A DNA stretch of 64,000 nt from Granulicella sp. S156 (GTDB lineage: Bacteria; Acidobacteriota; Terriglobia; Terriglobales; Acidobacteriaceae), in assembly GCF_009766105.1 (NCBI RefSeq), contig NZ_LMUH01000026.1, positions 298,721-362,720 of the forward strand. Direction: 5' to 3'. Under the pieces are notes generated by a model. That model was not told the origin of the DNA. It did no database searches and saw nothing but the letters and a program-made list of their open reading frames with translations. Position numbers and translations under genes: made by a program. Below are positions 12,252 through 21,358 of the stretch, piece after piece. Every line of letters starts with the position of its first letter. Position 1 is the first letter of the stretch.

Positions 12252-12845
12252 CTAAAGTGCGAAAGCAATGATGGTAGGCCCGCGAAGACCAGTTCTTTGT
12301 TCGGCTTCAGCGATTAGTTTCTCCTCCAGCGGACGCCATCTTTGATCCATTTCGGAGCGGAGAACTTCGCTTTCGGGCGCGCCTACGAAACATAGTTCAC
12401 AGACTCCGAGCCCGTTGTCCTCATTGCGTACGGGAGGGCCGAAGGTTCGACACTGCACCGGGCGGGAGGCATAGAGGTCGCAGGTTCCCGTGACGGGGTC
12501 GAGCACAGGGCAGGGCTCGTCATTGGCGAAGTCGTCAAAGGCGTCCTCGTGATGCGGCTGGGTGAAGAGGAGACCGGTAGCGGGGTCTCCGGGGAAGTCA
12601 CGGCTGAGTCTCTCCCGCGCTGCCGCAGCGCGCATTCGTATGCGATCGGCTGTGACCGTATCGGCGGCTGCCAGTCCCGCCCGCAGGGCTTCGGCGTCTA
12701 GCTGTGAGATGGGGAAGACGCCAACGCAGCACTGATGACAACCGGGCTTACAGGCGAGCCATGCGCCGGAGCGGGCTGTGGTGTCGGCGAGAGCCGCGTC
12801 GAGGATAGGGAAAAGTTCGTGAATGAGTGGCTGCCCCTTCTTCAT
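12252..12845 (-). CDS. YkgJ-family cysteine-cluster protein
   Basis: A 197-residue cytoplasmic protein with the cysteine pattern of the YkgJ/UPF0153 family: ACKPGCHQCC near residue 30, CPVLDPVTGTCDLYASRPVQCR in the middle, and CELCFVG later. Such clusters are predicted to bind zinc or an iron-sulfur centre; no activity is established for most members. Its start codon overlaps the stop codon of the upstream gene by four bases (ATGA), and it has no ribosome site of its own, so translational coupling is likely. Confidence 0.85.
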   Translation of the reverse strand: MKKGQPLIHELFPILDAALADTTARSGAWLACKPGCHQCCVGVFPISQLDAEALRAGLAAADTVTADRIRMRAAAARERLSRDFPGDPATGLLFTQPHHEDAFDDFANDEPCPVLDPVTGTCDLYASRPVQCRTFGPPVRNEDNGLGVCELCFVGAPESEVLRSEMDQRWRPLEEKLIAEAEQRTGLRGPTIIAFAL

Positions 12846-13909
12846 GGCTGGATTTCGCTGGTACGTCTAGCTGGAAGAACCCAGCGATTCCAGACGATCA
12901 GCCCTATGCAAGGTGCGACGAACGCTGTTAGTTCGCTAAAGATGCGAATCTCGACGACGACGCCGACGACCAACATCGCCAGCCCCCATAGCGGCAGCAG
13001 AATGGCAACGGAGCGCGCGAGCGCGTGGTCGCTGATCCAGTGATATCTGTGAATCAAGAGCGGCAGGGTAAAGCCAAAGAGCCCGAGAAGCAGGGGCCAC
13101 TGGAATGGGTTCAGCAGCGATTTGAGATTGTGCACAAGCTGGAAGTCGAAGAAGCCGCTGTGATGCCCCGGATCGAGAGGATTATGCAGGAAGAGATGGT
13201 GTAGCCAGAGACGGAGAGCGAACCACGCAATGGCTTGGAGCGCGACATGAGGAGCGATGCGGCGTAGCGCAGCGGAGCGCGACTCGCCGGGTTCTGTACG
13301 GAACCAGGTGTAGAGCACGAGAAAGATCGTGACGAAGCAAAAAGTCTCGCGGTTGAGCGTGCCGACGATAAAGATCGGCAGCAGCAGCCAGTAGCGGCGC
13401 GTGAAAACCAGCCAGACGCCGAGGCTGAAGAGCGCTAGAGAGGGCACGTCGTACGGCAGAGAGTAGGCCAGGCCATAGACGGCGACCAGGTTGAAGTACG
13501 CCATATAGATGGTCAGAAGGGAAGCCCATGAGGCAAACCTGCGGTCGCCTGTGATGTGAAGAAGACTGGCTCGTGCGGCGAGAATGGCGACGAACATCGC
13601 GAGGAAGGTCGCGATTAGAAGGACGACGGCATAGGGGTTGTGAAACTCCTTGGGCAGCGGAGACGAGAGTCGCAGCAGCAGCGGAGCGAGATGGCTGTTG
13701 CCTGCCGTACCGCCGAGTAGCCATGCCATCAGGGCTCGGGTCTGGTAGGGCAGCCGCTCGCCTCCGTGGGAGTAGAGCGTCAGGTTCAGAAACTGCGGGC
13801 TCCTCCAGAGGTAGAGCACGGTGAAGTGCCCGCAGGCCAGCAAAACAAATGCCAGCCAGCCCAGGCGAGCCCTGGAGCTGGGCGCGGAAGAGGAGGAGAG
13901 CGCGTCCAT
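12842..13909 (-). CDS. Polytopic membrane protein of unknown function
   Basis: A 355-residue protein with about nine to ten predicted transmembrane helices, beginning MDALSSSSAPSSRARLGWLA. Long aromatic-rich segments such as LTIYMAYFNLVAVYGLAYSLPYDVP and the layout resemble multi-pass lipid-linked-sugar glycosyltransferase-like or EpsG-like membrane proteins, but no catalytic DE/DD signature stands out in a first periplasmic loop. It overlaps the downstream YkgJ-type gene by four bases, suggesting a two-gene operon. Function not assigned. Confidence 0.75.
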   Translation of the reverse strand: MDALSSSSAPSSRARLGWLAFVLLACGHFTVLYLWRSPQFLNLTLYSHGGERLPYQTRALMAWLLGGTAGNSHLAPLLLRLSSPLPKEFHNPYAVVLLIATFLAMFVAILAARASLLHITGDRRFASWASLLTIYMAYFNLVAVYGLAYSLPYDVPSLALFSLGVWLVFTRRYWLLLPIFIVGTLNRETFCFVTIFLVLYTWFRTEPGESRSAALRRIAPHVALQAIAWFALRLWLHHLFLHNPLDPGHHSGFFDFQLVHNLKSLLNPFQWPLLLGLFGFTLPLLIHRYHWISDHALARSVAILLPLWGLAMLVVGVVVEIRIFSELTAFVAPCIGLIVWNRWVLPARRTSEIQP

Positions 13910-14203
13910 GCCGCCATCGTCTCATGATGCGGTATCGCAAGGAAGCGAAGATGTCGTTCTTAGAGGTGCAGACTGTTGGGAAGTGCAGTAAATCGTTGCG
14001 ATTGGCGGGAGGGTTTGTCCTTTACTTTAGCGCTATCGTGCGAATATCGGACGTTTAAAGTGTGAAATCTCTAAGGAAGTGAGTGGTTTATGGGCGCGGG
14101 TGGTGTTTGCCTAAGGCTTCTGCGATGGGCGATACTAGCGGGGCCGCTACAAGGAAATATTTCCCAACGACGGACAATTTCGTACGGAAGGTAACACCCA
14201 TTC

Positions 14204-15544
14204 ATGCCAACACCCGGCACCGCCAGCCCCCAAGCGGCGGATATTACACCTGCCAAAGGAAAATTAGGAATCATGATCCCCGGAATGGGAGCGGTTGCGA
14301 CCACTCTCATCGCCGGCGTGGAAGCGGTTCGACGGGGTTTTGCCAAGCCCATTGGATCGATGTCGCAGATGGGCACCATCCGTCTGGGCAAGCGAACGGA
14401 CGACAACACCCCGCTCATTAAAGACTGGGCCCCTATCGCGGACCTGAATGACATTGTCTTTACGGGCTGGGATATCTTCGGCGGCAATCTGTATGACGCT
14501 GCCAAGACAGCCAATGTGCTGGATCGCGACCAGCTCGAGAGCATGCGGCCTTTCCTCGAGTCCATCGAGCCGATGCCTGCGGTGTTCGATCAGCGCTGGG
14601 TAAAGCGCCTCAGTCCGAAGTTCCAGAAGGTCGGCAAGAACAAGTGCGACCTCGCGAACCAGATTCGCAACGACATCGCGGAGTTCAAGTCGAAGACCGA
14701 CCGCCAGGTGATGATCTGGTGCGGGTCTACCGAAATCTACATCGAGCCCAAGCCTGTGCACATGACGCTTGAAGCCTTCGAGAAGGGCCTCGTCGAGGAC
14801 GATCCAGATATCGCGCCGTCGATGCTCTATGCGTGGGCTTGCCTGAAGGAGGGTATTCCCTTCGCGAACGGCGCTCCCAATCTCACGGTCGACATTCCTG
14901 CCCTGCAGGAGCTGTCGAAGAAGATGAACGCGCCCATCTGCGGCAAGGACTTCAAGACCGGCCAGACATTTATCAAGACGGTGCTTGCACCGGCCTTCAA
15001 GACGCGTCAGCTTGGCGTCAGCGGCTGGTACTCGACCAACATCCTCGGCAACCGCGATGGCGAGGTTCTCGACGATCCGGACAACTTCAAGACCAAGGAA
15101 GTCTCCAAGCTCGGAGTTCTCGAGCACATCTTCCAGCCGGAGAAGAACCCTGACCTCTATGGCGATATCTTCCACAAGGTTCGCATCAACTATTACCCGC
15201 CACGTGGTGATAACAAAGAGGGTTGGGACAATATCGATATCTTCGGATGGCTTGGCTATCCGATGCAGATCAAGGTGGATTTCCTCTGCCGTGACTCGAT
15301 CCTTGCCGCTCCGCTGGCGCTCGATCTTTGCCTCTTCATGGATCTCGCGTCCCGCACCCCGGCGCTGCGTGGACTGGGCATTCAGGAGTGGTTGAGCTTC
15401 TACTTCAAGGATCCGGATACTGCGCCGGGTGTTTATCCTGAGCATGATTTGTTCATCCAGTCCATGAAGTTAAAGAACACGCTGCGGCACATCATGGGTG
15501 AGGATCTTATTACGCATCTTGGGTTGGAGTACTACGGGGAGTAG
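14204..15544 (+). CDS. Inositol-3-phosphate synthase
   Basis: This 446-residue enzyme isomerises glucose-6-phosphate to 1D-myo-inositol-3-phosphate using NAD. Visible features are the Rossmann start KLGIMIPGMGAVATTLIAGVEA, GWDIFGGNLYDAA, a catalytic-region FANGAPNLTVDIPAL, GKDFKTGQTFIKTVLAPAFKTR and NILGNRDGEVLDDP. Inositol supply fits phosphatidylinositol-type lipids or inositol-containing solutes. The ATG at 14204 has only a weak ribosome site (GGAAGG about 13 bases upstream). The 294 bases before it hold nothing I can name. A strong terminator follows. Confidence 0.95.
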   Translation: MPTPGTASPQAADITPAKGKLGIMIPGMGAVATTLIAGVEAVRRGFAKPIGSMSQMGTIRLGKRTDDNTPLIKDWAPIADLNDIVFTGWDIFGGNLYDAAKTANVLDRDQLESMRPFLESIEPMPAVFDQRWVKRLSPKFQKVGKNKCDLANQIRNDIAEFKSKTDRQVMIWCGSTEIYIEPKPVHMTLEAFEKGLVEDDPDIAPSMLYAWACLKEGIPFANGAPNLTVDIPALQELSKKMNAPICGKDFKTGQTFIKTVLAPAFKTRQLGVSGWYSTNILGNRDGEVLDDPDNFKTKEVSKLGVLEHIFQPEKNPDLYGDIFHKVRINYYPPRGDNKEGWDNIDIFGWLGYPMQIKVDFLCRDSILAAPLALDLCLFMDLASRTPALRGLGIQEWLSFYFKDPDTAPGVYPEHDLFIQSMKLKNTLRHIMGEDLITHLGLEYYGE

Positions 15545-15563
15545 TGCAGCTGCCAGAACCACG

Positions 15564-15597
15564 AAGGCCCTGCGTTGATTTACGCAGGGCCTTTTTT
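15564..15597 (+). terminator. Rho-independent terminator after inositol synthase
   Basis: A perfect 12-bp stem (15564-15575 with 15582-15593), a 6-base loop and a run of six T end the inositol synthase transcript 20 bases after its stop codon. Confidence 0.9.
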
Positions 15598-15614
15598 GCT
15601 GGTGTAAGAGGGCT

Positions 15615-15746
15615 GGGGTGGTGCTGGCGAAAAACGGGAGACAGCAGGTTCGCTCGCTGCGCTCGGAATGACAACCAGAAAAGCAAAGGCAAAGGCAGAA
15701 GCAGATTCCCTGCGGGAATGACAAGCCAGAAAGGCAAGCGCAAAAG
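15615..15746. repeat. Intergenic repeat family A, copy 1
   Basis: This contains the family A core CGAAAAACGGGAGACAGCAG, then TCGGAATGACAA, a purine-rich GCAAAGGCAAAGGC stretch and the small hairpin ATTCCCTGCGGGAAT followed by GACAA. Other copies are at about 18890, 27241, 32676 and 33732. It sits between the convergent inositol synthase and engB genes. Confidence 0.8.
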
Positions 15747-15770
15747 CTTATGGGCTCACGAGTGGCTTAC

Positions 15771-16385
15771 CTAGTCCTGGATCAGGTTGGTGATCTCTGG
15801 CCACAGAGCCTTTACGCCTGCTTCGGACTTTGAGGACACGGGGAGGATGCGATCGACACCGTGTGCCTTTTTCAGTGCGGTGAGCGATTTGGTTAGCTGA
15901 TTGCCGCCCAGTCGGTCGGACTTTGTGGCGACTACCAGGTAGGGGCGCTGCATCTGCTGCAGGGCGGTGATCAGCATGGTGTCGCTTTCCTGCGGAGGGA
16001 TGTTGGAGTCGACGAGGCAGATGCAGAGAGAGAGCTGTTCGCGCTCGTTCAGGTAGGGTTCGATGAACGTGGGCCATTCCGCGGAGATCGACTTCGAGAT
16101 CTTGGCGTAGCCGTAGCCGGGCAGGTCGGCGAAGATGAGCGAGGGGCGGGCGGCGGACTTCTGGGGGGTGCCCTCGTGCAGGGCGAAGAAGTTGATCGCG
16201 CGCGTGCGGCCGGGGGTGGAGGAGACCTTCGCTTCTTTGGAGCCGAGCAGCTTGTTGATGAGCGATGACTTGCCGACGTTGGAGCGGCCGAGGAAGGCGA
16301 CCTCAGGGGCGTCGCCGGTGCGGGTGCTGTCGGGGAAGTGGTCGGGGCTCATCGCGGAGAGAAGGAACTTCGGAACGAAATACAT
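15771..16385 (-). CDS. engB: Ribosome-biogenesis GTPase EngB/YsxC
   Basis: A 204-residue TRAFAC-class GTPase needed for large ribosomal subunit maturation. Motifs: G1 FLGRSNVGKSSLIN, G2/switch region TPGRTRAIN, G3 FADLPGYGYAK, G4 VATKSDRL and G5 VSSKSEAG. The ATG at 16385 was chosen because it gives the family's usual length; an in-frame extension upstream would add 29 residues (MLVPAIMPAQ...) running into a family B repeat. The ribosome site is weak in either case. Confidence 0.93.
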   Translation of the reverse strand: MYFVPKFLLSAMSPDHFPDSTRTGDAPEVAFLGRSNVGKSSLINKLLGSKEAKVSSTPGRTRAINFFALHEGTPQKSAARPSLIFADLPGYGYAKISKSISAEWPTFIEPYLNEREQLSLCICLVDSNIPPQESDTMLITALQQMQRPYLVVATKSDRLGGNQLTKSLTALKKAHGVDRILPVSSKSEAGVKALWPEITNLIQD

Positions 16386-16471
16386 AGGTTTGAGCTTACC
16401 TGTTTTAGGGGTTGTTTCGCAGGTTGGGGGACCGTGGTTGGTCTGTGCAGGCATTATCGCGGGTACCAGCA

Positions 16472-16585
16472 AAATACAGGGGTCTTGACGCGAAGCGCGA
16501 CACTAACCTTTTTGCCCCGCTTGTCAAAAACTGCAGGTCTCTCCACTATGGCGCAAACAGCGCGCGTTCGGTCGAGATGACAGGG
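16472..16585. repeat. Intergenic repeat family B, copy 1
   Basis: Carries the family B landmarks TCTTGACGCGAAGCGCG, CTGCAGGTCTCTCCACTATGG, CGCGCGTTCGGTCGAGATGACA. Copies 3 (31669-31788) and 4 (35903-36003) share the same order of blocks. It lies between the divergent engB and glgX genes, so it may overlap their promoters. Confidence 0.75.
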
Positions 16586-16712
16586 TATAGGGGAACTGGC
16601 CAGCGGAGCACCTTCCGGCTGGAAGGACGCATCTATGGAGGTGCAGTGCAGATATCATGTGCTACATTCATCAAACGGTTTATCGCCCTAACTTTAAATA
16701 AGATGAGGACAA

Positions 16713-18875
16713 ATGGAACGCACATTGTTGCCGGGAAAGCCCTATCCGCTGGGCGCGACGTCCAGCGCTCAGGGAACGAATTTTGCTCTGTACTCGGAGA
16801 ATGCTACCGCGGTAAAGGTCTGCTTCTTCGATGAGTCCGGCAAACAGGTTGACTGTATTGGTCTAAAGGAGCGAACTGCTTTCGTCTGGCATGGTTTGGT
16901 TCGCCACATCAAGCCTGGGCAGCGGTATGGCTTTCGCGTCGATGGACCCTGGGAGCCGGAGAAGGGGCTGCGCTTCAATTCCTCCAAACTGCTGGTCGAC
17001 CCCTATGCCAAGGCGATTGCGGGCGAGGTTGACTGGAAGGCGTCGATCTTTCCTTACGACGTAGCGTCTGGCGACGATCTGAAGAAGTGCGATCAGGACA
17101 GCGCGAAGGGCGTGCCGAAGAGCATCGTGATCGAGAGCACCTTCGACTGGGGGGATGACGCTCCTCCCGAGACGCCGATTGCCGACTCAATCATCTACGA
17201 GATGCACGTCCGGGGTTTTTCCAAGCTCAATCCCGATATCCCAGAGAACCTGCGGGGCACCTTTGCGGGGTTGGTGCATGACTCGAGCATTGCCTATCTG
17301 AAGAAGCTGGGGATTACTGCGGTCGAGCTGCTGCCCGTCCATCACTTCATCGATGAAGGGCACCTGGTCGATAAAGGGTTGCGAGATTACTGGGGCTACA
17401 ACACGCTGGGTTACTTTGCCCCGATGTCGCGCTACAGCTCCAGCGGCGACGATGGAGAGCAGGTCATCGAGTTCAAGCAGATGGTGAAGCGGCTGCACCA
17501 GGAGGGCATCGAAGTCATTCTCGATGTGGTCTACAACCACACCTGCGAGGGTAACGAGAAGGGACCGATGCTCTCGTTGAAGGGCGTCGACAACACGACG
17601 TACTACCGCACGATGCAGGACAATCCGCGCTTTTACATGGACTATACCGGCACGGGCAACACGCTCAACGCCTACCACCCGCAGGTGCTGAAGCTGATCA
17701 TGGACAGCCTGCGCTACTGGGTGACGGAGATGCACGTCGACGGCTTCCGCTTCGATCTTGCGTCCACTCTGGCGCGCGAGCTGCACGATGTGAACAAGCT
17801 GGGCGCGTTCTTCGATACGATCCACCAGGATCCGACGCTGGCCGATGTGAAGCTGATCGCCGAGCCGTGGGACGTTGGCGACGGCGGCTACCAGGTGGGC
17901 AACTTCCCGGTGTTGTGGGGCGAGTGGAACGGGAAGTATCGCGACACGGTACGGCGATTCTGGAAGGGCGACAGCGGGCAGCTATCCGAGTTCGCGTATC
18001 GGCTTACGGGTTCCAGCGATCTTTACCAAGGAGACGGACGTACGCCGGCGGCGTCGATCAACTTCATTACGGCGCACGATGGCTTCACGCTGTGCGATCT
18101 GGTCAGCTACAACGGGAAGCACAACGAAGCCAACGACGATGACAATAAAGACGGCGCGGATAATAACGACAGTTGGAACATGGGAGTAGAAGGGCCTACC
18201 GACGATGAGGCGATCAACAATCTTCGCGAGCGGCAGACACGAAATTTCCTGACGACCCTGATGTTCAGCCAGGGTGTGCCAATGATTGCGGGGGGCGATG
18301 AGTTTTCGCGCTCGCAGCGGGGTAATAACAACTGCTACTGCCAGGACAATGAACTGACGTGGTACGACTGGAAGCTCGATGAGCCGCGGAAGCGTCTGCT
18401 CGAGTTCACGGCAAAACTGATCGAGATACGCAAGGAACATCCCAATCTTCACCGGCGCAGATTCTTTCAGGATCGCAAGATACGAGGCTCGGTGGTGCGC
18501 GATGTCGCCTGGTATGGGACGGATGGGAATGAGCTTTCAGACGAGGTGTGGGGTGAGGGTTGGAACAAATCGCTCACGTTGATGCTCAACGGCAAGACGC
18601 TGGGTGTGATGGATGAGGATGGCCAGCAGGTGTACGACGACAGCTTTCTGATTATCGTCAATGCGTCGGATCAGGGAGTGGAGTACACGCTGCCTAAGGT
18701 GCCGGATGGGTTGCCGTGGCGGCAGGTGCTGGATACGGAGAATATCGACGATCCGTTCAGCGAGGCTGATGTGGAAGAGAAGATTATCGTTGGTGGGCGG
18801 GCGGTACGGGTCTATAGCGATTGTGGGAAGCCGGAACAGAGGACGGAGAAGCATAAGCCGGCGAAGACGTTGTAG
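16713..18875 (+). CDS. glgX: Glycogen debranching enzyme GlgX
   Basis: A 720-residue GH13 enzyme (isoamylase type) that hydrolyses alpha-1,6 branch linkages of glycogen or limit dextrins. An N-terminal CBM48-like domain begins LLPGKPYPLGATSSAQGTNF. The GH13 signatures follow: VYNHTCEGNE (region I), DGFRFDLAS with the nucleophile Asp (region II), LIAEPWDVG with the acid/base Glu (region III) and FITAHDGFTL (region IV). GAGGA lies just before the ATG. No other glycogen gene is in the window. Cytoplasmic. Confidence 0.96.
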   Translation: MERTLLPGKPYPLGATSSAQGTNFALYSENATAVKVCFFDESGKQVDCIGLKERTAFVWHGLVRHIKPGQRYGFRVDGPWEPEKGLRFNSSKLLVDPYAKAIAGEVDWKASIFPYDVASGDDLKKCDQDSAKGVPKSIVIESTFDWGDDAPPETPIADSIIYEMHVRGFSKLNPDIPENLRGTFAGLVHDSSIAYLKKLGITAVELLPVHHFIDEGHLVDKGLRDYWGYNTLGYFAPMSRYSSSGDDGEQVIEFKQMVKRLHQEGIEVILDVVYNHTCEGNEKGPMLSLKGVDNTTYYRTMQDNPRFYMDYTGTGNTLNAYHPQVLKLIMDSLRYWVTEMHVDGFRFDLASTLARELHDVNKLGAFFDTIHQDPTLADVKLIAEPWDVGDGGYQVGNFPVLWGEWNGKYRDTVRRFWKGDSGQLSEFAYRLTGSSDLYQGDGRTPAASINFITAHDGFTLCDLVSYNGKHNEANDDDNKDGADNNDSWNMGVEGPTDDEAINNLRERQTRNFLTTLMFSQGVPMIAGGDEFSRSQRGNNNCYCQDNELTWYDWKLDEPRKRLLEFTAKLIEIRKEHPNLHRRRFFQDRKIRGSVVRDVAWYGTDGNELSDEVWGEGWNKSLTLMLNGKTLGVMDEDGQQVYDDSFLIIVNASDQGVEYTLPKVPDGLPWRQVLDTENIDDPFSEADVEEKIIVGGRAVRVYSDCGKPEQRTEKHKPAKTL

Positions 18876-18889
18876 GGGATTCGCGTAAT

Positions 18890-19037
18890 GTTGTGGCGGA
18901 ACTAACGAAAAACGGGAGACAGCAGGTTCGCTCGCTGCGCTCGGAATGACAAACAGAAAAGCAACGGCAACGGCAAAAGCAAAAGCAAAAGCAAAAGCAG
19001 ATTCCCTTCGGGAATGACAACCAGAAAAGCAAAAGCC
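18890..19037. repeat. Intergenic repeat family A, copy 2
   Basis: Same blocks as copy 1: CGAAAAACGGGAGACAGCAG, CTCGGAATGACAA, then a simple-sequence run of AAAAGC/AACGGC units (18958-18998) and the hairpin ATTCCCTTCGGGAAT. It separates the convergent glgX and rfbG genes. Confidence 0.8.
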
Positions 19038-19064
19038 TCACATTAATTAGAGGTGAAGCCGGTT

Positions 19065-20153
19065 CTATCGAACCGGCTCTAGCTTCTCGTAGGCTGCGAT
19101 CTGGTTGAGGGTGAAGCGGTGCATGTCTTCGCCGGACTGCCAGGCCTTGTACCAGTCGACCAGCCAGTGCAGTGTGGTTTCGAGGCGCAGGCGGGGGTGC
19201 CAGGTTAGTTCGGCGCGGGCGCGGCTGGCGTCCAGCTTTAGGTAGCCGGCTTCGTGGACGCCGGGGTCTTCGTCGAGTACCCAGCTGGCTTTGCCGCCCC
19301 AGAACTGCGTCATACGTTCGACGATCCAGCCGACCTCCTGCGCGTCGTCGTCGGAGGGGCCGAAGTTGAAGGCGGTGGCGTAGCGAGGGTCGAGCGTCAG
19401 CAGATGTTCGGCGAGCAGGATGTAGCCGAGCAGCGGCTCCAGCACATGCTGCCAGGGACGAATCGAGTGTGGACGGCGGATGTGTACCGGCTCGCCGGCG
19501 AGGAAGCCGCGCACGAGATCGGGGATCAAGCGGTCGAGCGACCAGTCGCCGCCGCCAATAACATTGCCCGCACGGCCGGTGGCGAGGGCGCACTTGTGTT
19601 CGGCAAGCTTTGCGACAGGGAAGTAGCTCTGGCGATAGGCTGCCGAGACGATCTCGGCGCAGGCCTTGGAGCTGGAGTAGGGGTCGTAGCCGCCGAGGGG
19701 ATCGGTCTCGCGATAGCCCCAGAGCCACTCCTTGTTCTCGTAGCACTTATCGGTGGTCACGCTGACGACAGCGCGGACGCTGGGCGTGCGGCGCACGGCG
19801 TCAAGGACGCGTGCGGTGCCGATAACGTTGGTCTCGTAGGTGCCGATGGGGTCTTCGTAGCTGTAGCGCACGAGCGGCTGCGCAGCCAGGTGGAAGACGA
19901 CCTCAGGAGCGAAGTCGCGCAGAGCAGGTTCGAGTTTGGCCGAGTCGCGGATGTCGCCGCGGATGTCTTCGATGACGCTGCCGACCTTGGCCGCAGTGAA
20001 GAGGTTGGGTTCGGTGCAGGGGTCGAGTGCGTAGCCGCGAACGATGGCTCCCCTGGAGGCCAGCCAAAGCGCGAGCCAACCGCCTTTGAAGCCGGTGTGA
20101 CCGGTGAGGAAGACCCGCTTGCCCTGCCAGGAGAAGGAAGACGTTTCAGACAT
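19065..20153 (-). CDS. rfbG: CDP-glucose 4,6-dehydratase
   Basis: A 362-residue extended-SDR enzyme that converts CDP-D-glucose to CDP-4-keto-6-deoxy-D-glucose using bound NAD, the second step to CDP-3,6-dideoxyhexoses. Seen: cofactor motif FLTGHTGFKGGWLALWL, LAAQPLVRYSYEDP, TTDKCYENKEWLWGY, and the catalytic Tyr/Lys in YDPYSSSKACAE. The GHTGFKG form and the DKCYEN segment separate it from dTDP-glucose dehydratase (RmlB). It is followed upstream on the same strand by rfbF, whose product makes its substrate; 228 bases with a 26-bp palindrome lie between them. Confidence 0.94.
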   Translation of the reverse strand: MSETSSFSWQGKRVFLTGHTGFKGGWLALWLASRGAIVRGYALDPCTEPNLFTAAKVGSVIEDIRGDIRDSAKLEPALRDFAPEVVFHLAAQPLVRYSYEDPIGTYETNVIGTARVLDAVRRTPSVRAVVSVTTDKCYENKEWLWGYRETDPLGGYDPYSSSKACAEIVSAAYRQSYFPVAKLAEHKCALATGRAGNVIGGGDWSLDRLIPDLVRGFLAGEPVHIRRPHSIRPWQHVLEPLLGYILLAEHLLTLDPRYATAFNFGPSDDDAQEVGWIVERMTQFWGGKASWVLDEDPGVHEAGYLKLDASRARAELTWHPRLRLETTLHWLVDWYKAWQSGEDMHRFTLNQIAAYEKLEPVR

Positions 20154-20288
20154 GGATTCAGGATACTTGGTTCTCGCCAGAGGGAGAATCGTTTAGCTTG
20201 AAGAGGTTGCAAAAGCCTTGACGCAACGGTTCGCAAGGGAACGCGACGGCATTTGCATTTGAGAAACGCTTATTCGAAGGACTAGAGG

Positions 20289-20314
20289 TCTTGACCTGCG
20301 GCCGCAGGTCAAGA
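20289..20314. repeat. 26-bp perfect palindrome (family B fragment)
   Basis: A perfect palindrome centred on GCGGCCGC (20289-20314) whose arms read TCTTGACCTGC, followed by AGATGACAA. The arms match the ends of family B repeats (TCTTGACG... and ...GAGATGACAA), so this looks like a family B copy reduced to its two termini. It lies between rfbG and rfbF on the minus strand and could form a hairpin in their transcript. Confidence 0.65.
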
Positions 20315-20381
20315 TGACAAGGTAGAGGCGGGCTCAAAAAGAACTACACCACGTTCGCGGTGAACCCGCTCTAGGTCTGCA

Positions 20382-21152
20382 CTACCAGGTCTTCCAGGGG
20401 GCTTTGCCTTTGGTCCAGAGATCTTCCAGCTGGTGTTTGTCGCGTAGTGTGTCCATGGCCTGCCAGAAGCCGTGATGGAAGAAGGCGTGGACTTCGCCCT
20501 GGGCGACGAGTTTCTCGATGGGTTCGCGCTCGAACATCTGCGCGTCGTCGGTGACGGCGTCGATGGCTTTGGGTGAGAGTACGAAGAAGCCACCGTTGAT
20601 CCAGCCGCCTTCGTCCTGCGGCTTCTCCTGAAAGGAGTAGATCTGCGTGTCCTTGAGGCCCAGAGCGCCGAAGCGTGCTACCGGCTGCACGCTGGTGAGC
20701 GTGACCTGCCTGCCGTGTTTCTTGTGGAAGGCGATGGAGGCGGGGATATCCACATTGGCCACGCCGTCGCCGTAGGTCATGCAGAAGGCCTCTTCGCCTT
20801 CGAGGTACTTGGCGACGCGGCGCAGACGGCCGCCTGTGCCGGTGCTGTCGCCGGTGTCGACCAGCGTCACGCGCCAGGGCTCGGCGTCGGAGTTGTGCAC
20901 GATCATCTTGTTCTCCTTCATGTCGAAGGTGACGTCGGAGGTGTGCAGAAAGTAGTTCGCGAAGAACTCTTTGATGATGTAGCCCTTGTAGCCGCAGCAG
21001 ATGATGAAGTCGTTGATGCCTTGCTGCGAATAGATCTTGAGGATGTGCCAGAGGATGGGGCGGCCGCCGATTTCTACCATTGGCTTGGGGCGGAGGCTGG
21101 TCTCCTCCGAGATGCGTGTGCCGAGTCCGCCGGCGAGAATCACTGCTTTCAT
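20382..21152 (-). CDS. rfbF: Glucose-1-phosphate cytidylyltransferase
   Basis: A 256-residue nucleotidyltransferase that makes CDP-glucose from CTP and glucose-1-phosphate. Motifs: [18 protein letters not shown] at the N-terminus (nucleotide loop), [18 protein letters not shown], and the metal-binding [10 protein letters not shown]. The wording of the N-terminal loop and the [22 protein letters not shown] region are typical of RfbF/AscA rather than of RmlA or GalU. It pairs with rfbG downstream and rfbH at 23.1 kb. Confidence 0.95.
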   Translation of the reverse strand: MKAVILAGGLGTRISEETSLRPKPMVEIGGRPILWHILKIYSQQGINDFIICCGYKGYIIKEFFANYFLHTSDVTFDMKENKMIVHNSDAEPWRVTLVDTGDSTGTGGRLRRVAKYLEGEEAFCMTYGDGVANVDIPASIAFHKKHGRQVTLTSVQPVARFGALGLKDTQIYSFQEKPQDEGGWINGGFFVLSPKAIDAVTDDAQMFEREPIEKLVAQGEVHAFFHHGFWQAMDTLRDKHQLEDLWTKGKAPWKTW

Positions 21153-21358
21153 GTGTTCGTGTCCTTATGAAGCTCTCTCCATGGTATCGCGCTGTAGGAG
21201 GAGCTTTGGTATCTATTGCTATGAGTGTGTTTTGTGGGGTTTCGGTTGTCAGTCGCGTTTGAATCGATCTATTGGAGGCAGTGGCTGCACGACAGAATTT
21301 ATTGTGGCTATTTCGTTTGGGTGAGGTTGTAATCTGTCGTTCTGATCAGGAGCAGAGC

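Noticed and set aside
13950-14058. 35-codon frame upstream of inositol synthase (MSFLEVQTVG...)
   Set aside because: No ribosome site, no motif and no sign of conservation visible.
14264-15445. 393-codon minus-strand frame opposite inositol synthase
   Set aside because: It is the antisense shadow of a clearly identified enzyme; the product is Arg/Leu/His-rich without motifs.
18958-18998. Simple-sequence AAAAGC run as a phase-variation tract
   Set aside because: It lies inside a family A repeat between convergent genes and cannot shift any reading frame.
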